Of a stretch of 47,545 bases of DNA, positions 9,647 to 20,668 are shown piece after piece. Location of the stretch: the NCBI GenBank assembly GCA_028277515.1, contig JANQGC010000110.1, positions 1 through 47,545 on the forward strand. Reading direction: 5' to 3'. Within the stretch, counting starts at the first letter, position 1. Each line of letters begins with the position of its first letter. A program made the translations under genes and the position numbers. Origin of the DNA: Anaerolineae bacterium (GTDB taxonomy: Bacteria > Chloroflexota > Anaerolineae > Promineifilales > Promineifilaceae). The notes beneath the pieces were generated by a model. That model did not search any database, was not told the origin of the DNA, and saw only the letters and a list, made by a program, of their open reading frames with translations.

Positions 9647-10253
9647 ATATTTCTGTAAATCTTATCCAACTATGGTTGTAATTTCCGGACCTTCTGGTGT
9701 CGGCAAAGATACCGTTGCCAGAAGGGTTATTGATCGCCGGCCGGAAGAATTTTATTTTGTCGTTACCGCGGCGACCCGCGAACCCAGGGAAGGGGAGGTG
9801 CACGGCCAGGATTATATCTTTGTCAGTAATGATGAATTTGCGCGGATGATTGATGAAGATGAGCTTTTAGAATATGCGATTGTTTATCGCCAATATAAAG
9901 GGATTCCCAAACAGCAGATTCGCGATGCGCTGGAAAGTGGTAAAAATGTGATCATGCGTGTTGATGTTCAGGGTGCGGCAACCGTGAGGAAATTGATTCC
10001 CAACGCGATCACTGTGTTTTTACAGACACCGTCGGAACACGATTTAATAAAAAGATTAAAGGACAGGGAAACCGAAACATCAGAAGGGCTTGCCCTTCGC
10101 ATAGCCACAGCACGAAAAGAGATGGAGCGCATCTCTGAATTTGATTATTGTGTGATAAACGCCGACAATGAAATCGAAATGGCGGTCGATACGATTTTGA
10201 GTATTGTTGATGCAGCAAGGCATAAGATCGATCAGGAACCTATTATTCTTTAA
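9633..10253 (+). CDS. gmk: Guanylate kinase
   Basis: Gmk converts GMP to GDP. The 206-residue protein has P-loop GPSGVGKDT at 19-27, the GMP-binding TAATREPREGEVHGQDYIF segment, and YGIP-like QYKGIPKQQI. It also carries the FLQTPS...LIKRL...R lid pattern. The N-terminus extends about 13 residues beyond the usual start; Met14 (9672) directly before VVISGPSG is an alternative. Neither start has a clear ribosome site. It is convergent with the lactate permease. Confidence 0.95.
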   Translation: MANDKYFCKSYPTMVVISGPSGVGKDTVARRVIDRRPEEFYFVVTAATREPREGEVHGQDYIFVSNDEFARMIDEDELLEYAIVYRQYKGIPKQQIRDALESGKNVIMRVDVQGAATVRKLIPNAITVFLQTPSEHDLIKRLKDRETETSEGLALRIATARKEMERISEFDYCVINADNEIEMAVDTILSIVDAARHKIDQEPIIL

Positions 10254-10266
10254 ACCAGTGAGTCTT

Positions 10267-11844
10267 CTACATCCAAGGGGTTATTAACCAGACCAACAGT
10301 CCAATAAATAAAATGATTAACAGCCCAGCGACAGTTGCATTCTTTAATACTGCCCCTTCATTGGCATCCTCAACTGTGCTGCAACCAACAATCACTTTTG
10401 CCGGTGCAAATAGACTGCCAACCGCACCACCTGTCGTCTGTGCGGCCAGGATTAGGGGCAGTGATAGGGAAAGGGCCAGTGCAGTCTGTCTTTGAATTTG
10501 ACCAAATACCACATTGCTGTTGGTGTTGCTGCCGGTCATAAAAGCGCCCAGGGCACCTAAGAATGGGCTTAAAAATGGAAAGAATGATCCGGTGCGACTG
10601 AGAGTTTCGGCCAGTAATTGGGTCATACCAGCATGTTCCATTGTTAGGGCCATAGCAACAAGTGAATAAACACCAATGGTTGGTTTTATCATCCCTTTCA
10701 ATGTTTTTTGGGCAATTATTCGGCTGTTGTATTGGTCGCTTGTCACTGTGTCCATTGGACCGCGCCACTTATACCAAAGAAATACCAATAAACTGGCGTA
10801 AAGTAGTAAGGCTCCCCCATGACCAAATAGGCTGATAGATCGTCCCGGACCGGCCGGATTGCACCAATCTTGTGAAGTGCAAACCTGTGGGAAATTATAA
10901 TTGATGAGGACGGTGTCCAGGGTATTTGGGATAAGTAGCTGCCCTGTGATGACGACAAAAATTAATATGATATAAGGAAAAAAGGCCAACAATAACCGTC
11001 GAGATCCGCCCGTCTTTTGTAGCGGCAAGCCGGCTTGTTCGTTGCGGTTTTGTCTACGGCTGCGGCTTAAGTATAGAATGGCCACCAGGAGTCCGATCAA
11101 CCCGGCGCCCAATGAAGCCAGGGTCCATAACCCTGCCCTGGCGATGAGCCATTGTGTTCCACCCATGACGATTGTCAAAATAAGAACAAATAGGCCTCGT
11201 TCGCGCAGCGCGCTTTGTTTATTGACCATCCACAATACGCCAATGCCACAACCAAGGCAGGCGACTGCTAATAGAGCGGCCGATGGACCGGCCAATTGTT
11301 CTCCGGGTACGCCAGTTGCTGCAATTAAGGAAACAAACGAAGATCCTAAAGAGCCAAATGTGACTGCCCAGGCGTGTCCTAGTAAGGCGACGACGACGGC
11401 CGTGCCGGCAGCAAAGCCAGTGCCGACGAGTAAGGGAGCTACGACTGCTGCTGGGACACCAAAACCGGTCGCTCCCTGGAGGAATGATCCGAAAATCCAG
11501 GCCAGTAATAAGGCTTGAGCCGGTTTGTCAGGGGCAATTCCCGGCAGCTCAATCCCGATAGCTGTTATGGCTCCAGCCTCATTAACAGTGTGGTAAAGCA
11601 ACAAGGCCATCCATATGATGTAGAGAACAAAAAACGCTAACAAGATCGCTTTACCCCAGGCAATTAATAGTAATGGCAAGCCGGCGCCGAAAAACAATAG
11701 AGCGACAACAACAGAGGAAATCCAGCCCGCAGGTCCGGCCTTGCTTCCTCCCCATTGGCGGCCGATCATCAGGTAAAGAACGATCAAAATTGGAGAGGAA
11801 GCGAGGACAACTCTTATAGCTGGATGAAGCGTGGATAAGTTCAT
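10267..11844 (-). CDS. L-lactate permease family transporter
   Basis: LctP/LldP carriers import lactate or glycolate with protons. The protein (525 residues from this start) has about 13-14 hydrophobic helices and the family signature GSFLQGATGFGVPAAV near 120-135. It also has the GSNTNSNVVFG segment and AAQTTGGAVGSLFAPAKVIVG near the end. Two Met codons are adjacent (11847 and 11844). The second is exactly the predicted +1 after TATACT at 11851-11856, so it was chosen. No lactate dehydrogenase lies nearby, so the substrate is uncertain within lactate/glycolate. Confidence 0.9.
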   Translation of the reverse strand: MNLSTLHPAIRVVLASSPILIVLYLMIGRQWGGSKAGPAGWISSVVVALLFFGAGLPLLLIAWGKAILLAFFVLYIIWMALLLYHTVNEAGAITAIGIELPGIAPDKPAQALLLAWIFGSFLQGATGFGVPAAVVAPLLVGTGFAAGTAVVVALLGHAWAVTFGSLGSSFVSLIAATGVPGEQLAGPSAALLAVACLGCGIGVLWMVNKQSALRERGLFVLILTIVMGGTQWLIARAGLWTLASLGAGLIGLLVAILYLSRSRRQNRNEQAGLPLQKTGGSRRLLLAFFPYIILIFVVITGQLLIPNTLDTVLINYNFPQVCTSQDWCNPAGPGRSISLFGHGGALLLYASLLVFLWYKWRGPMDTVTSDQYNSRIIAQKTLKGMIKPTIGVYSLVAMALTMEHAGMTQLLAETLSRTGSFFPFLSPFLGALGAFMTGSNTNSNVVFGQIQRQTALALSLSLPLILAAQTTGGAVGSLFAPAKVIVGCSTVEDANEGAVLKNATVAGLLIILFIGLLVWLITPWM

Positions 11845-11850
11845 CATTGG

Positions 11851-11856
11851 AGTATA
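11851..11856 (-). promoter_or_regulatory. -10 element abutting the lactate permease start
   Basis: The minus strand reads TATACT. Counting 7 nt gives +1 at 11844, the A of the second ATG. The -35 is weak, so this is a moderate call for a leaderless mRNA. Confidence 0.4.
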
Positions 11857-11911
11857 TCTGAACGATTCTTATCAAGCTATTTGGAACAAGCGGCCGATTA
11901 TTAGCAGCTTT

Positions 11912-11939
11912 TTGATGCCATACCGGGTTACGCTACAAT
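11912..11939 (+). promoter_or_regulatory. Promoter of the subtilase gene
   Basis: TTGATG (11912-11917), 16-nt spacer, TACAAT (11934-11939). The predicted +1 near 11946 leaves a leader of about 62 nt that holds a normal GAGGT ribosome site. Confidence 0.45.
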
Positions 11940-12007
11940 CTTTCGATTGATTAAGCCATTTTGCCAATTTAACAAAATATGGAACTAGACCCATTTTGAG
12001 GTAATAA

Positions 12008-15000
12008 ATGAAAATAAATAATTTGCGGCCAGCCTGTTTGTTGATTGTGATGATCTTTACACTGGTTGTCACTGTTTCGGCAGCCGGATCAACCGAATTC
12101 CAGGATTCAAATTACAGTTCAATAACTGGAAAACCCGAAGAAATGTCGGTCTACATCGTGCAGTTGGCGGATGAACCCTTAGCCATAATTGCTGGAGAAA
12201 ATGACCAATTCCAATCCATGAGTTCTGGTCTAAATAAACTGGATATAAATAGCGCGGTTAGTGCTGCATATTTGAATCATCTGCGGAGACAGCAGGCTCA
12301 ATTTTTATCCACGGCGGAAAACACTTTGAACCGTCCGTTGCAGACAGTTTACCAATATGATGTTGTTTATAATGGCGTTGCCTTAATTTTGACTCAGAAA
12401 GAGGCAGACCGGCTTGCGAAAATTCCGGGCGTTGTCAATATGCAGCCCGATCGCTGGTATCAAAAGCAAACGGATGTGACGCCGGATTTTATCGGAGCAA
12501 CAAATATTTGGGATGGCAGCGCGACGCCCGGGCCTGGCTCGAAAGGGGAAGGTATCATTATCGGAATTATTGATACCGGAATTTGGCCGGAGCATCCCTC
12601 CTTTGCTGATGATGGTTCTTATCCCGCTCCAGTCGATTGGAATGGCGGATGTAGTGCGCCAACGGATTCCTCTCTGCCATATTCCTGCAACAATAAACTG
12701 ATCGGCGCAAAACATTTTCTTGTCGGATACACCATTGGCGCCGGCGGATATGACGGTCTCTTTAATTCCGCTCGTGACGATGATGGTCATGGCACACATA
12801 CGGCATCAACGGCCGGAGGAAATGAGGGTGTTCCTGTTACCCTATTAGGGGTCGATCGTGGTCTTATTTCAGGCATTGCCCCTAGAGCGCATATTGCCGC
12901 CTACAAGGGCTTAGGTCCCCAAGGTGGTGTCACATCTGATCTTGTTGCTGCGATTAACACCGCAGTTGCAGATGGTGTTGACGTCATTAACTATTCTATT
13001 GGCGGAGGAGCGAGTAATCCCTGGACTGATCCCTCGGCCATCGCGTTTAGAAATGCACGCAATGCCGGGGTATTTGTAGCTACATCAGCCGGCAACGCCG
13101 GACCTGACGAACAAACCGTTGGCTCTCCCGGAAATGCGCCCTGGTTGACGACGGTTGGCGCCAGCACTAGCAATCGTCATTTCATCAGTGATATTACCTT
13201 GTCCGGGCCAGGGACCCCACCGAGTGGTTTATATGGCGCCTCGGTTACAGCAGGGGTTGAAAATTTTAATCTTGTTGACGCCGAAGGAATAGCAGATTCT
13301 ACGGGTGACGAGAGCGGATTGTGTTTGAATCCGTTTTTGCCCGGCACATTTGAAGCGGACGATGTTGTACTTTGCCAACGAGGACAAATAGCCCGGGTTT
13401 TGCGTGGAACGTATGTCCAGGCCGGTGGGGGTGGCGGCGTCATCCTTTATAATCCTGAGCAGCAAGGATTAGCGACTGATAATTATGAAATTCCAGCTGT
13501 TCATGTCGAGAATGACATCGGGCAAATGATTAAAGATTACCTCTTCCAACATCCGGGAGAGGTGACTATCAGCTTTACTTCGGGTTTGAAAATTTCTGAT
13601 GCGGACCCGCGTGTGACGTCAGATATGATGGCTTCCTTTAGTTCAAGAGGGCCAAATTCAACATTGCTTGATGTTATTAAACCGGATGTTACGGGACCCG
13701 GTGTGCAAATTTTAGCCGGTGCAAGCCCTCAACATGCTGGACCGAGCGCTCAAGGACAATTATTTCAAGCGATTCAGGGGACGTCAATGTCCAGCCCACA
13801 TGTGGCCGGGGCGGCGGCGCTGATCAAAGCTGTCCATCCCGATTGGACTCCGGCTGAAATTGAATCAGCATTGATGACGACTGCTATTTCTTCACACATA
13901 AAAGAAGATGGCCTGACTCCCGCTGATCCCTTTGATATGGGGGCCGGCCGAATTGATTTGAATAATGCCGCTCTAGCTGCCCTGGTCATGGATGAGACTG
14001 TTGATGATTATATTGACGCCAATCCGAATACAGGAGGCGAACCGAAGGAGCTTAATAATGCCAGTCTGGGAAACTCAAATTGTGTCAATTTTTGCAGTTG
14101 GACGCGGATCTTGCGCAATGTAACCGGGGAGACGATGAACTGGCAGGCGTCTGTCGCCGGTCTTCGCGGTTCAGTTAACCCGGCAAGTTTTGCACTTGAG
14201 GCGAACGAAGAAATTGAACTGACAATTGTTGTCAGTGCCCAGGCACTTGAAGCGGGTATGTGGTCGTTTGGCGCCGTTGAGATTGTTCCGCAAATAGAAC
14301 TATCTTCTCCGGCTAATGTACCAATGACACGATTGCCGATCGCGATTATTCCCGACCAGGATGTGGAAACCGAGACCATTTCGTTGGAGACACGAAGGGA
14401 TGCCGGATCGTATTTGATTGAAGGGTTGATTTCGGCCGAGATAACAGAGTTGACAAATGAGGTTTACGGATTGGTGCCGGCTTATTTTACAACTATCAAC
14501 CTGGCTCAAGATCCTACGCAGGAGGATGCATTTGATGATCTTGACCAGGTATGGTGGGATTTAATTCCTGTGCCAGGAGATGCCTGGCGTCTTGTAAATG
14601 AAATTCGTGACTCTCAAGCAAAGGATGTTGATCTCCATGTCGGTTTTGATAGCAATGATAATCAAATGCCGGATGTGGAAGAAGAAGTTTGCTCCGGAGA
14701 GACAAGTTCATGGGAAGAATATTGCAATATTAGCAACCCGCAGCAAGGTAACTGGTGGGTCCTGGTACAAAATTGGAATGGTAGTGATGAGGGAGGCAAA
14801 GATGCGATTATTCTCGCTTCAGCCGTAGTCGGCAATACAGATGAAGGAAATATGACGATAGATGGCCCCTCTGCCGTTGCCGGCCAGACTCCTTTTGATG
14901 TGCGTGTTATTTATGATCTGCAAGAATCCAATGAAGGCCAGGGCTGGTATGGTGCTTTTTCCTTGGGAACGGATGCTGAGAATCCCGGCAATGTGGCGCA

Positions 15001-15472
15001 ATTTGAAATTGACCTAAATCGAGTTGCTGATGATGTCGTCAAAAGCGCAGATTTAGCGGTTGCTGCTCCTGGTGACATGATAAACTACTCTATTTTCATT
15101 CGCCCAAATGTCCATAAAGAAGATATCACCTACCAGATTGAAGATTTAATCCCGGAAGGATTGACTTATATGACAGGCTCTGCCCAGGCTTCAGAGGGGT
15201 CGGTCAGCGTTTCCGGCAATGAATTAAGCTGGTCAGGAATCTTGAGTGGCATGGATTCTCAAAAGGTGCCGGAAGTGATTGCCGGTTTCGTTGAGAATGA
15301 GGTTTCGATCAACTACAAGGTAACGGTAGATACTGATGTCCGGTTTGGTGATAGGCTGGTCAACCAGGCTGACAGCACAACCGATCAAATTGGCAGCAAA
15401 AAAGAAACGGCCGAAGCGCCACTGTTTATTGGTGCGCGATCTTTCTTTCCATTCGTGACGGTTGCCGAATGA
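12008..15472 (+). CDS. Secreted subtilisin-like serine protease (S8) with PA and DUF11-like domains
   Basis: This is a 1154-residue exported protease. Order: signal peptide 1-26 (hydrophobic LLIVMIFTLVVTVSA); an I9-type inhibitory propeptide about 45-150; and the S8 domain. The catalytic residues are Asp189 (GIIDTGIWPEH), His261 (DGHGTHTAST), oxyanion Asn363 (SAGNAGP) and Ser593 (GTSMSSPHVAG). A protease-associated insert lies at about 410-520, between Asn and Ser, as in plant-type subtilases. The C-terminal third holds beta-sandwich regions, ending in a DUF11-like repeat (about 1010-1130, with VVKSADLAVAAPGDMINYSI). No sortase or PEP-CTERM anchor is seen. It probably degrades external protein. 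The stop overlaps the next start (ATGA). Confidence 0.93.
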   Translation: MKINNLRPACLLIVMIFTLVVTVSAAGSTEFQDSNYSSITGKPEEMSVYIVQLADEPLAIIAGENDQFQSMSSGLNKLDINSAVSAAYLNHLRRQQAQFLSTAENTLNRPLQTVYQYDVVYNGVALILTQKEADRLAKIPGVVNMQPDRWYQKQTDVTPDFIGATNIWDGSATPGPGSKGEGIIIGIIDTGIWPEHPSFADDGSYPAPVDWNGGCSAPTDSSLPYSCNNKLIGAKHFLVGYTIGAGGYDGLFNSARDDDGHGTHTASTAGGNEGVPVTLLGVDRGLISGIAPRAHIAAYKGLGPQGGVTSDLVAAINTAVADGVDVINYSIGGGASNPWTDPSAIAFRNARNAGVFVATSAGNAGPDEQTVGSPGNAPWLTTVGASTSNRHFISDITLSGPGTPPSGLYGASVTAGVENFNLVDAEGIADSTGDESGLCLNPFLPGTFEADDVVLCQRGQIARVLRGTYVQAGGGGGVILYNPEQQGLATDNYEIPAVHVENDIGQMIKDYLFQHPGEVTISFTSGLKISDADPRVTSDMMASFSSRGPNSTLLDVIKPDVTGPGVQILAGASPQHAGPSAQGQLFQAIQGTSMSSPHVAGAAALIKAVHPDWTPAEIESALMTTAISSHIKEDGLTPADPFDMGAGRIDLNNAALAALVMDETVDDYIDANPNTGGEPKELNNASLGNSNCVNFCSWTRILRNVTGETMNWQASVAGLRGSVNPASFALEANEEIELTIVVSAQALEAGMWSFGAVEIVPQIELSSPANVPMTRLPIAIIPDQDVETETISLETRRDAGSYLIEGLISAEITELTNEVYGLVPAYFTTINLAQDPTQEDAFDDLDQVWWDLIPVPGDAWRLVNEIRDSQAKDVDLHVGFDSNDNQMPDVEEEVCSGETSSWEEYCNISNPQQGNWWVLVQNWNGSDEGGKDAIILASAVVGNTDEGNMTIDGPSAVAGQTPFDVRVIYDLQESNEGQGWYGAFSLGTDAENPGNVAQFEIDLNRVADDVVKSADLAVAAPGDMINYSIFIRPNVHKEDITYQIEDLIPEGLTYMTGSAQASEGSVSVSGNELSWSGILSGMDSQKVPEVIAGFVENEVSINYKVTVDTDVRFGDRLVNQADSTTDQIGSKKETAEAPLFIGARSFFPFVTVAE

Positions 15473-15993
15473 AGCCATTGTACGGAACGAGTTTAAAGCG
15501 GTTTCTGCGAGATTATAAGCGACAACATCGGCCGCAGAAAGAGATAGCAGCCATTCTTCAAAGTGTTGAGTATCCGGCTAATGTTGGATCTTGTTTTCGC
15601 CTGGCTGATGGGGTCGGGTTCTCGCATTTGATTTTAACCGGGATAACGCCTACACCACCCAACCCGACGATTGATAAGGTTGGCAGGTATAAAAGCAAAA
15701 ATGTCGCCTGGCGATATGAAAGCGATCCTTTACCGGCGATTTCAGAGATGAGGGGCAATGGGTATCAAATCGTTGCCGTGGAACTTTGTGATTTGGCCGT
15801 TCCTTATTTCGAGTATGCGTATGAGCAAAAAACCTGTCTTGTCGTCGGTCACGAAGATCATGGCATTACGAGAGATGTGCTGGCAGCCTGTGATGCGGCG
15901 GTATTTTTGCCAATGTATGGGAAGGGGTTATCACTCAACGTTCATGTCGCTCTGAGCGTTGTCAGCTATCATGTTTTACATGTCAATTTTTAG
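15469..15993 (+). CDS. TrmH/SpoU-family RNA 2'-O-methyltransferase
   Basis: The 174-residue protein is a minimal SPOUT methyltransferase with no extra RNA-binding domain. Motif 1 is EYPANVGSCFRLADGVGF. Motif 2 is LVVGHEDHGI, with the Glu of the usual GNExxG kept but His for Asn. Motif 3 is LPMYGKGLSLNVHVALSVV, forming the trefoil-knot SAM site. It overlaps the subtilase stop by 4 nt (ATGA), so translation is probably coupled. TrmL-like tRNA methylation is possible, but the target cannot be told from sequence. Confidence 0.87.
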   Translation: MKPLYGTSLKRFLRDYKRQHRPQKEIAAILQSVEYPANVGSCFRLADGVGFSHLILTGITPTPPNPTIDKVGRYKSKNVAWRYESDPLPAISEMRGNGYQIVAVELCDLAVPYFEYAYEQKTCLVVGHEDHGITRDVLAACDAAVFLPMYGKGLSLNVHVALSVVSYHVLHVNF

Positions 15994-16003
15994 TTGGTTT
16001 TGG

Positions 16004-16032
16004 TTGCCTGCACCCTATCGCTACTGTATACT
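16004..16032 (+). promoter_or_regulatory. Promoter of dnaN
   Basis: TTGCCT (16004-16009), a 17-nt spacer and TATACT (16027-16032). The predicted +1 near 16039 gives a 46-nt leader with an AGGAG ribosome site before the ATG. Confidence 0.55.
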
Positions 16033-16084
16033 TCTTTGGTTGAATTACGTGAGATAATACAACGAATTCCCCAGGAGAAATTGA

Positions 16085-17218
16085 ATGAAAGTTTCGTGCT
16101 TGCAAGATAATTTAGCGAAAGGTTTGAGTATTGTAGGGCGTGCAGTGAGCACACGATCAACTCTGCCTGTTTTAGCAAATGTGTTGTTAGCAACTGATAA
16201 TGGACGTCTGAAACTTTCAGCGACAAACCTGGAGATTGTGATCACTTGTTGGGTAGGCGCAAAGGTAGAAGAGGAAGGGGCAATTACCCTGCCGGCCCGC
16301 ACATTAGCTGATCTCGTCAATACTTTACCACAAGATCAGGTTGATCTAGTATTAAATGAAACGACGCAAGCGGTTCATGTTAGTTGTGGGCGAATTGTAG
16401 CTAATATCAAAGGGATTGATGCGCAAGAATTTCCACTTGTTCCTGACCCAGATAAGGAAAATAGGATTCGCTTGCAAGCGGATGAATTAAAAAAGATCAT
16501 TAATCAAGTTTCTTTTGCTTCAGCGACGGATGACTCTCGCCCGACGCTCACCGGGGTATCTACCAGCTTTGAAGGCAGCCAGGTGCTTTTGGCGGCAACG
16601 GATGGATTTAGGCTGTCACTGCGCTCCGCTCATATACCTGGTTATGTTGAGAAGCCGTTTTCGGTAATTATTCCCGCGCGGGCCTTGATGGATGTGGCGA
16701 GAATCATTGATGATGAGATGGATGCTGTTTATCTTTCCATGCCCAGCCAGCGCAACCAGATTATATTTGATATGGATAATGTGGTTCTTGTGTCGCAGTT
16801 GATTGATGGCGCCTTTCCGGATTACCAGCCGATTGTGCCCACGAAAGTCAATACGAGAACTATTTTAAATACGGCCGAATTCCGCAAAGCCTGCAAAACG
16901 GCCGATATTTTCGCGCGGGAATCAAGCAACACCGCCCGCGTCAGCGTTGAGCCGGGTGATGAGCTGGGTCCCGCTTCGGCGACAATCATGGCCAATAGTA
17001 TTGAAACGGGTAATAACGAAGCTCAAATTGAGGCCAGCGTCGATGGCCAACCAATTGAAATTGCTTTCAATGTTAAATATATGACTGAGGTGTTAAATGT
17101 GATCGATACGCCACAAGTCGCTTTAGAAACAACAACAGCTATGGAACCGGGTGTCGTTAAACCTGTTGGTGACAACGAATTTGTTCATGTCATCATGCCT
17201 ATGCAGTTTGGACGATAG
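16085..17218 (+). CDS. dnaN: DNA polymerase III beta sliding clamp
   Basis: The clamp encircles DNA and holds polymerase III. The 377-residue length is normal. Diagnostic segments are MKVSCLQDNLAKGLSIVGRAV, TLPVLANVLL, ATDGFRLSLR near residue 175, DGAFPDYQPIVPT, and the C-terminal VHVIMPMQFGR in the place of the usual MPMR/MPMRL end. It stands alone with its own promoter; dnaA, recF and gyrB are not adjacent, unlike in many bacteria. Confidence 0.97.
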   Translation: MKVSCLQDNLAKGLSIVGRAVSTRSTLPVLANVLLATDNGRLKLSATNLEIVITCWVGAKVEEEGAITLPARTLADLVNTLPQDQVDLVLNETTQAVHVSCGRIVANIKGIDAQEFPLVPDPDKENRIRLQADELKKIINQVSFASATDDSRPTLTGVSTSFEGSQVLLAATDGFRLSLRSAHIPGYVEKPFSVIIPARALMDVARIIDDEMDAVYLSMPSQRNQIIFDMDNVVLVSQLIDGAFPDYQPIVPTKVNTRTILNTAEFRKACKTADIFARESSNTARVSVEPGDELGPASATIMANSIETGNNEAQIEASVDGQPIEIAFNVKYMTEVLNVIDTPQVALETTTAMEPGVVKPVGDNEFVHVIMPMQFGR

Positions 17219-17291
17219 TTTCACCGTCATTGGGGAAGAAGTTCTTTTACCAAATGACGATAACCAATTGACCCTAAAAACCCAGTAAAAT

Positions 17292-19336
17292 TTATTGCAG
17301 TTCCTGTAGTACCGTATGGTACAGTGCATCTGCCCTTAGTTCAGCTAAGGAATGGCAGGATGCGTCAAGATTGTTTGCCAGGAGTTGGGCTAGACCTTGA
17401 TCAAAAGCGGCATGCTCCATGTTGATGACGACTGAGCGGACACCATCATCACGAATTAATTTGGCAATCCGATGGGCTTCTTCCTGGGGTGGCAGATCGC
17501 TCATGCTGACATTTCCCGCACCATCTGTTAATAGGATCATCATTGGCATTACATCTGGGTGGGTGTAAGATTCTTTTTTAATGACCTCATGAGCCATCAG
17601 CAGACCGGCTGATAAAGGGGTTTTTCCACCAACGGCGATGTCCTTCAAAGCCTGTTTTGCTAACAATACGGAGTTGGTGGGTGGTAAGACAAGATTGGAA
17701 CTGTTTTTGTTGAATACTATTAAACCGACGCGGTCACGCCGCTGGTAAGCATCGGTGAGCAGAGACATGATCGCCCCTTTGGTGGCTTCCATACGCTCTG
17801 ATACAGCCATACTCCAACTGGCATCAACAACGAAAAGGATGAGATTAGCTGAACGGCGGACGCGAACTTTTTCCCGGATGTCCTGCTTCTCCAGGGCGAG
17901 GGCGACATCATCCCGATCACGCTCTTTTTGATGAGGGGCTGCTGCTCTTAAGGTGGCGTCAAAAGCGAGATCGGTCACGCGATCTTTCCGTGGTATGCGT
18001 GATTGGATATAGCGGCCGCGTTTGCGGTCCGTTTTCGTCTGTGATCGCCTGCCCGCTTTATTCCTAGTTAAACGGTCGAGTTGTGTGTCTAAGCGGCGGG
18101 TCGTGAATTCCTGGCCGCTGTTAACGCTTTCCCCACCTTCCCACCATTGGCCACCTTGAGGGCTTTGAGGAACTGTTTGTGGCCCGGCATCAGCCTGGGA
18201 GACTTCAGCGCCTTCCCCCTCCTCTTTCGCCTCTAAGGCTTTTTTTTTACCGCTTCATTGCCGGTATCACCTTCCAGCATCTCACCCATTTCGCCCGGTC
18301 CCATTTCGCTTTGAACCTGCTCCAGCCGTTCTTCCAACTCAAAGGCGTTCATTTCCGTGTCCTGGAACAGCCGTCCTTTTATACGATGAGGTAAGGCTAA
18401 TTCCGCGGCCAGGACGATATCATGATCGTTAATGGTATCCCGACCTTCAAGGGCGGCATGCGCTTGCGCACCGCGCAGGATGACGAGTTCGGCGCGGTGC
18501 CCGTCAATTTTAAATGATGAGGTTAGTCCGGCAATGGACATGAGGTCACGGCGATAATAGTGAACATCATTCACTAAATCTCGGCCGCGTGATATTTTTT
18601 CTGAAAGCTGCTTTTCTTTATCCTTCCATTCTTCGTAGAAATTTTCAGGGTCCACCTCAAAAGCAATTCGCCGTTCCATGATTTGCACGCGCTGCTCCGG
18701 ATCGCTCAACCCTTCAATCTGTACTGAAAAGGCAAATCGATCGAGTAGTTGAGGACGGAGGTCTCCTTCCTCCGGGTTCATGGTTCCAACAAGGACAAAT
18801 TTCGCCGGGTGGGAAAAGCTAATACCCTCCCGTTCGACGATATTTGTACCCATCGCGGCCGAATCCAATAGGAGATCGACAACGTGATCATCCAGCAAAT
18901 TAACCTCATCAACATATAGAACACCTCGATTGGCTGAGGCTAATACACCCGGTTCAAATTGTTTCTCACCCGATTTAATGGCTGCTTCGATGTCAAGCGT
19001 GCCAACGACTCTGTCTTCTGTGGCACTGACTGGCAAATCAACAAAGGGTGTGGACCGCGTTTCAGTGACGATGTGCCCATCTGAATATAAAGCATTCGTG
19101 TCATCCGCCCATTGGTCACGGCGGTTAGGATCACAACTGTAGCGGCTTCCGGCGACCACATCAATGTCAGGCAATAGGGCAGCCAGTGCCCGGGCGGCTG
19201 TCGATTTTGCGGTTCCTCTCTCACCACGAATGAGGACACCACCAATTCTTGGGCTGACCGCATTGAGAATGAGAGCGCGTTTCATACGCTCTTGACCAAC
19301 GATTGCTGTGAAGGGAAATACCGATCGACGTGCCAT
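17292..19336 (-). CDS. chlD: Full-length chelatase AAA-VWA subunit (ChlD type), made by -1 frameshift
   Basis: Joining two minus-strand frames at 18239-18248 gives a 681-residue protein, the usual size of fused ChlI/ChlD chelatase subunits. After the slip the linker is acidic and Pro/Gln-rich. It then enters [16 protein letters not shown] and [14 protein letters not shown], the standard sequence before the VWA domain. The VWA domain follows, with the MIDAS motif DASWSM, a later Thr (GGKTPLSAG) and LLTDGAGN. Annotating the VWA part as a separate gene from the GTG at 17978 would cut this conserved block and is wrong. VWA subunits bind the large CobN/ChlH subunit for Co or Mg insertion. No CobN/ChlH lies in the window. 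Confidence 0.8.
18233..18250 (-). promoter_or_regulatory. Putative -1 programmed frameshift site
   Basis: The minus strand reads GTA AAA AAA AAG CCT TAG in frame zero. The run of nine A contains A_AAA_AAG (18245-18239), the same slippery heptamer as E. coli dnaX. Slipping back one base reads GCC TTA GAG and enters the VWA frame just before the zero-frame TAG. GCCTT just downstream can pair with AAGGC about 22 nt later, a weak stem. A homopolymer sequencing error or transcriptional slippage on A9 are alternatives. Confidence 0.72.
18233..19336 (-). CDS. chlI: Chelatase AAA+ ATPase (ChlI-like), zero-frame product
   Basis: The 367-residue zero-frame product starts at ATG 19336 (GGAG 8 nt upstream) and stops at TAG 18233. 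It is an AAA+ magnesium/cobalt chelatase ATPase. Seen: [14 protein letters not shown]-loop GERGTAKST, the ChlI insert with [22 protein letters not shown], Walker [15 protein letters not shown], sensor [20 protein letters not shown], and a C-terminal helical bundle with [19 protein letters not shown]. It would form the small-subunit hexamer. The -1 frame continues into a VWA domain, so the same mRNA can yield both small and medium subunits. Confidence 0.88.
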   Translation of the reverse strand: MARRSVFPFTAIVGQERMKRALILNAVSPRIGGVLIRGERGTAKSTAARALAALLPDIDVVAGSRYSCDPNRRDQWADDTNALYSDGHIVTETRSTPFVDLPVSATEDRVVGTLDIEAAIKSGEKQFEPGVLASANRGVLYVDEVNLLDDHVVDLLLDSAAMGTNIVEREGISFSHPAKFVLVGTMNPEEGDLRPQLLDRFAFSVQIEGLSDPEQRVQIMERRIAFEVDPENFYEEWKDKEKQLSEKISRGRDLVNDVHYYRRDLMSIAGLTSSFKIDGHRAELVILRGAQAHAALEGRDTINDHDIVLAAELALPHRIKGRLFQDTEMNAFELEERLEQVQSEMGPGEMGEMLEGDTGNEAVKKKP

Positions 19337-19469
19337 TCATTTGCTCCGAAATCTTCTTAAAAATATGATTGCCAATTTCAGGTTTGGGCTGGCCCCGAAC
19401 AAAATAACTGAATTGACTTTTTAAGACGTGTTCTTTTTTCTAATCATCCAATTCTTATTGATTGAGGCG

Positions 19470-19497
19470 ATTATACTGTAAGGGGAAACATGGGCAA
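19470..19497 (-). promoter_or_regulatory. Promoter of the chelatase gene
   Basis: The minus strand reads TTGCCC (19497-19492), a 16-nt spacer, then TATAAT (19475-19470). The leader is about 127 nt. I looked for a cobalamin riboswitch in it and saw none. Confidence 0.5.
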
Positions 19498-19591
19498 GCC
19501 ACGTGAACGTTGATTAATTTACCCGGCTTTTCTATGGAACATATAAATTTATGATTAACTTCACTTCCCCCTACTTTATCGCGTTGCAAAA

Positions 19592-20647
<1,056 letters not shown>

Positions 20648-20668
20648 GTCTTTTTACCTCAATCACTA

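Noticed and set aside
17225..17259. Hairpin CGTCATT/AATGACG between dnaN and the chelatase gene
   Set aside because: It has no T-tract on either strand; too weak to call a terminator.
17292..17978. Separate VWA gene starting at GTG 17978
   Set aside because: Conserved sequence typical of ChlD continues upstream in the same frame through 18239, so this start is an artefact of the frameshift.
19337..19463. Cobalamin riboswitch before the chelatase gene
   Set aside because: The leader lacks a B12-box-like sequence.
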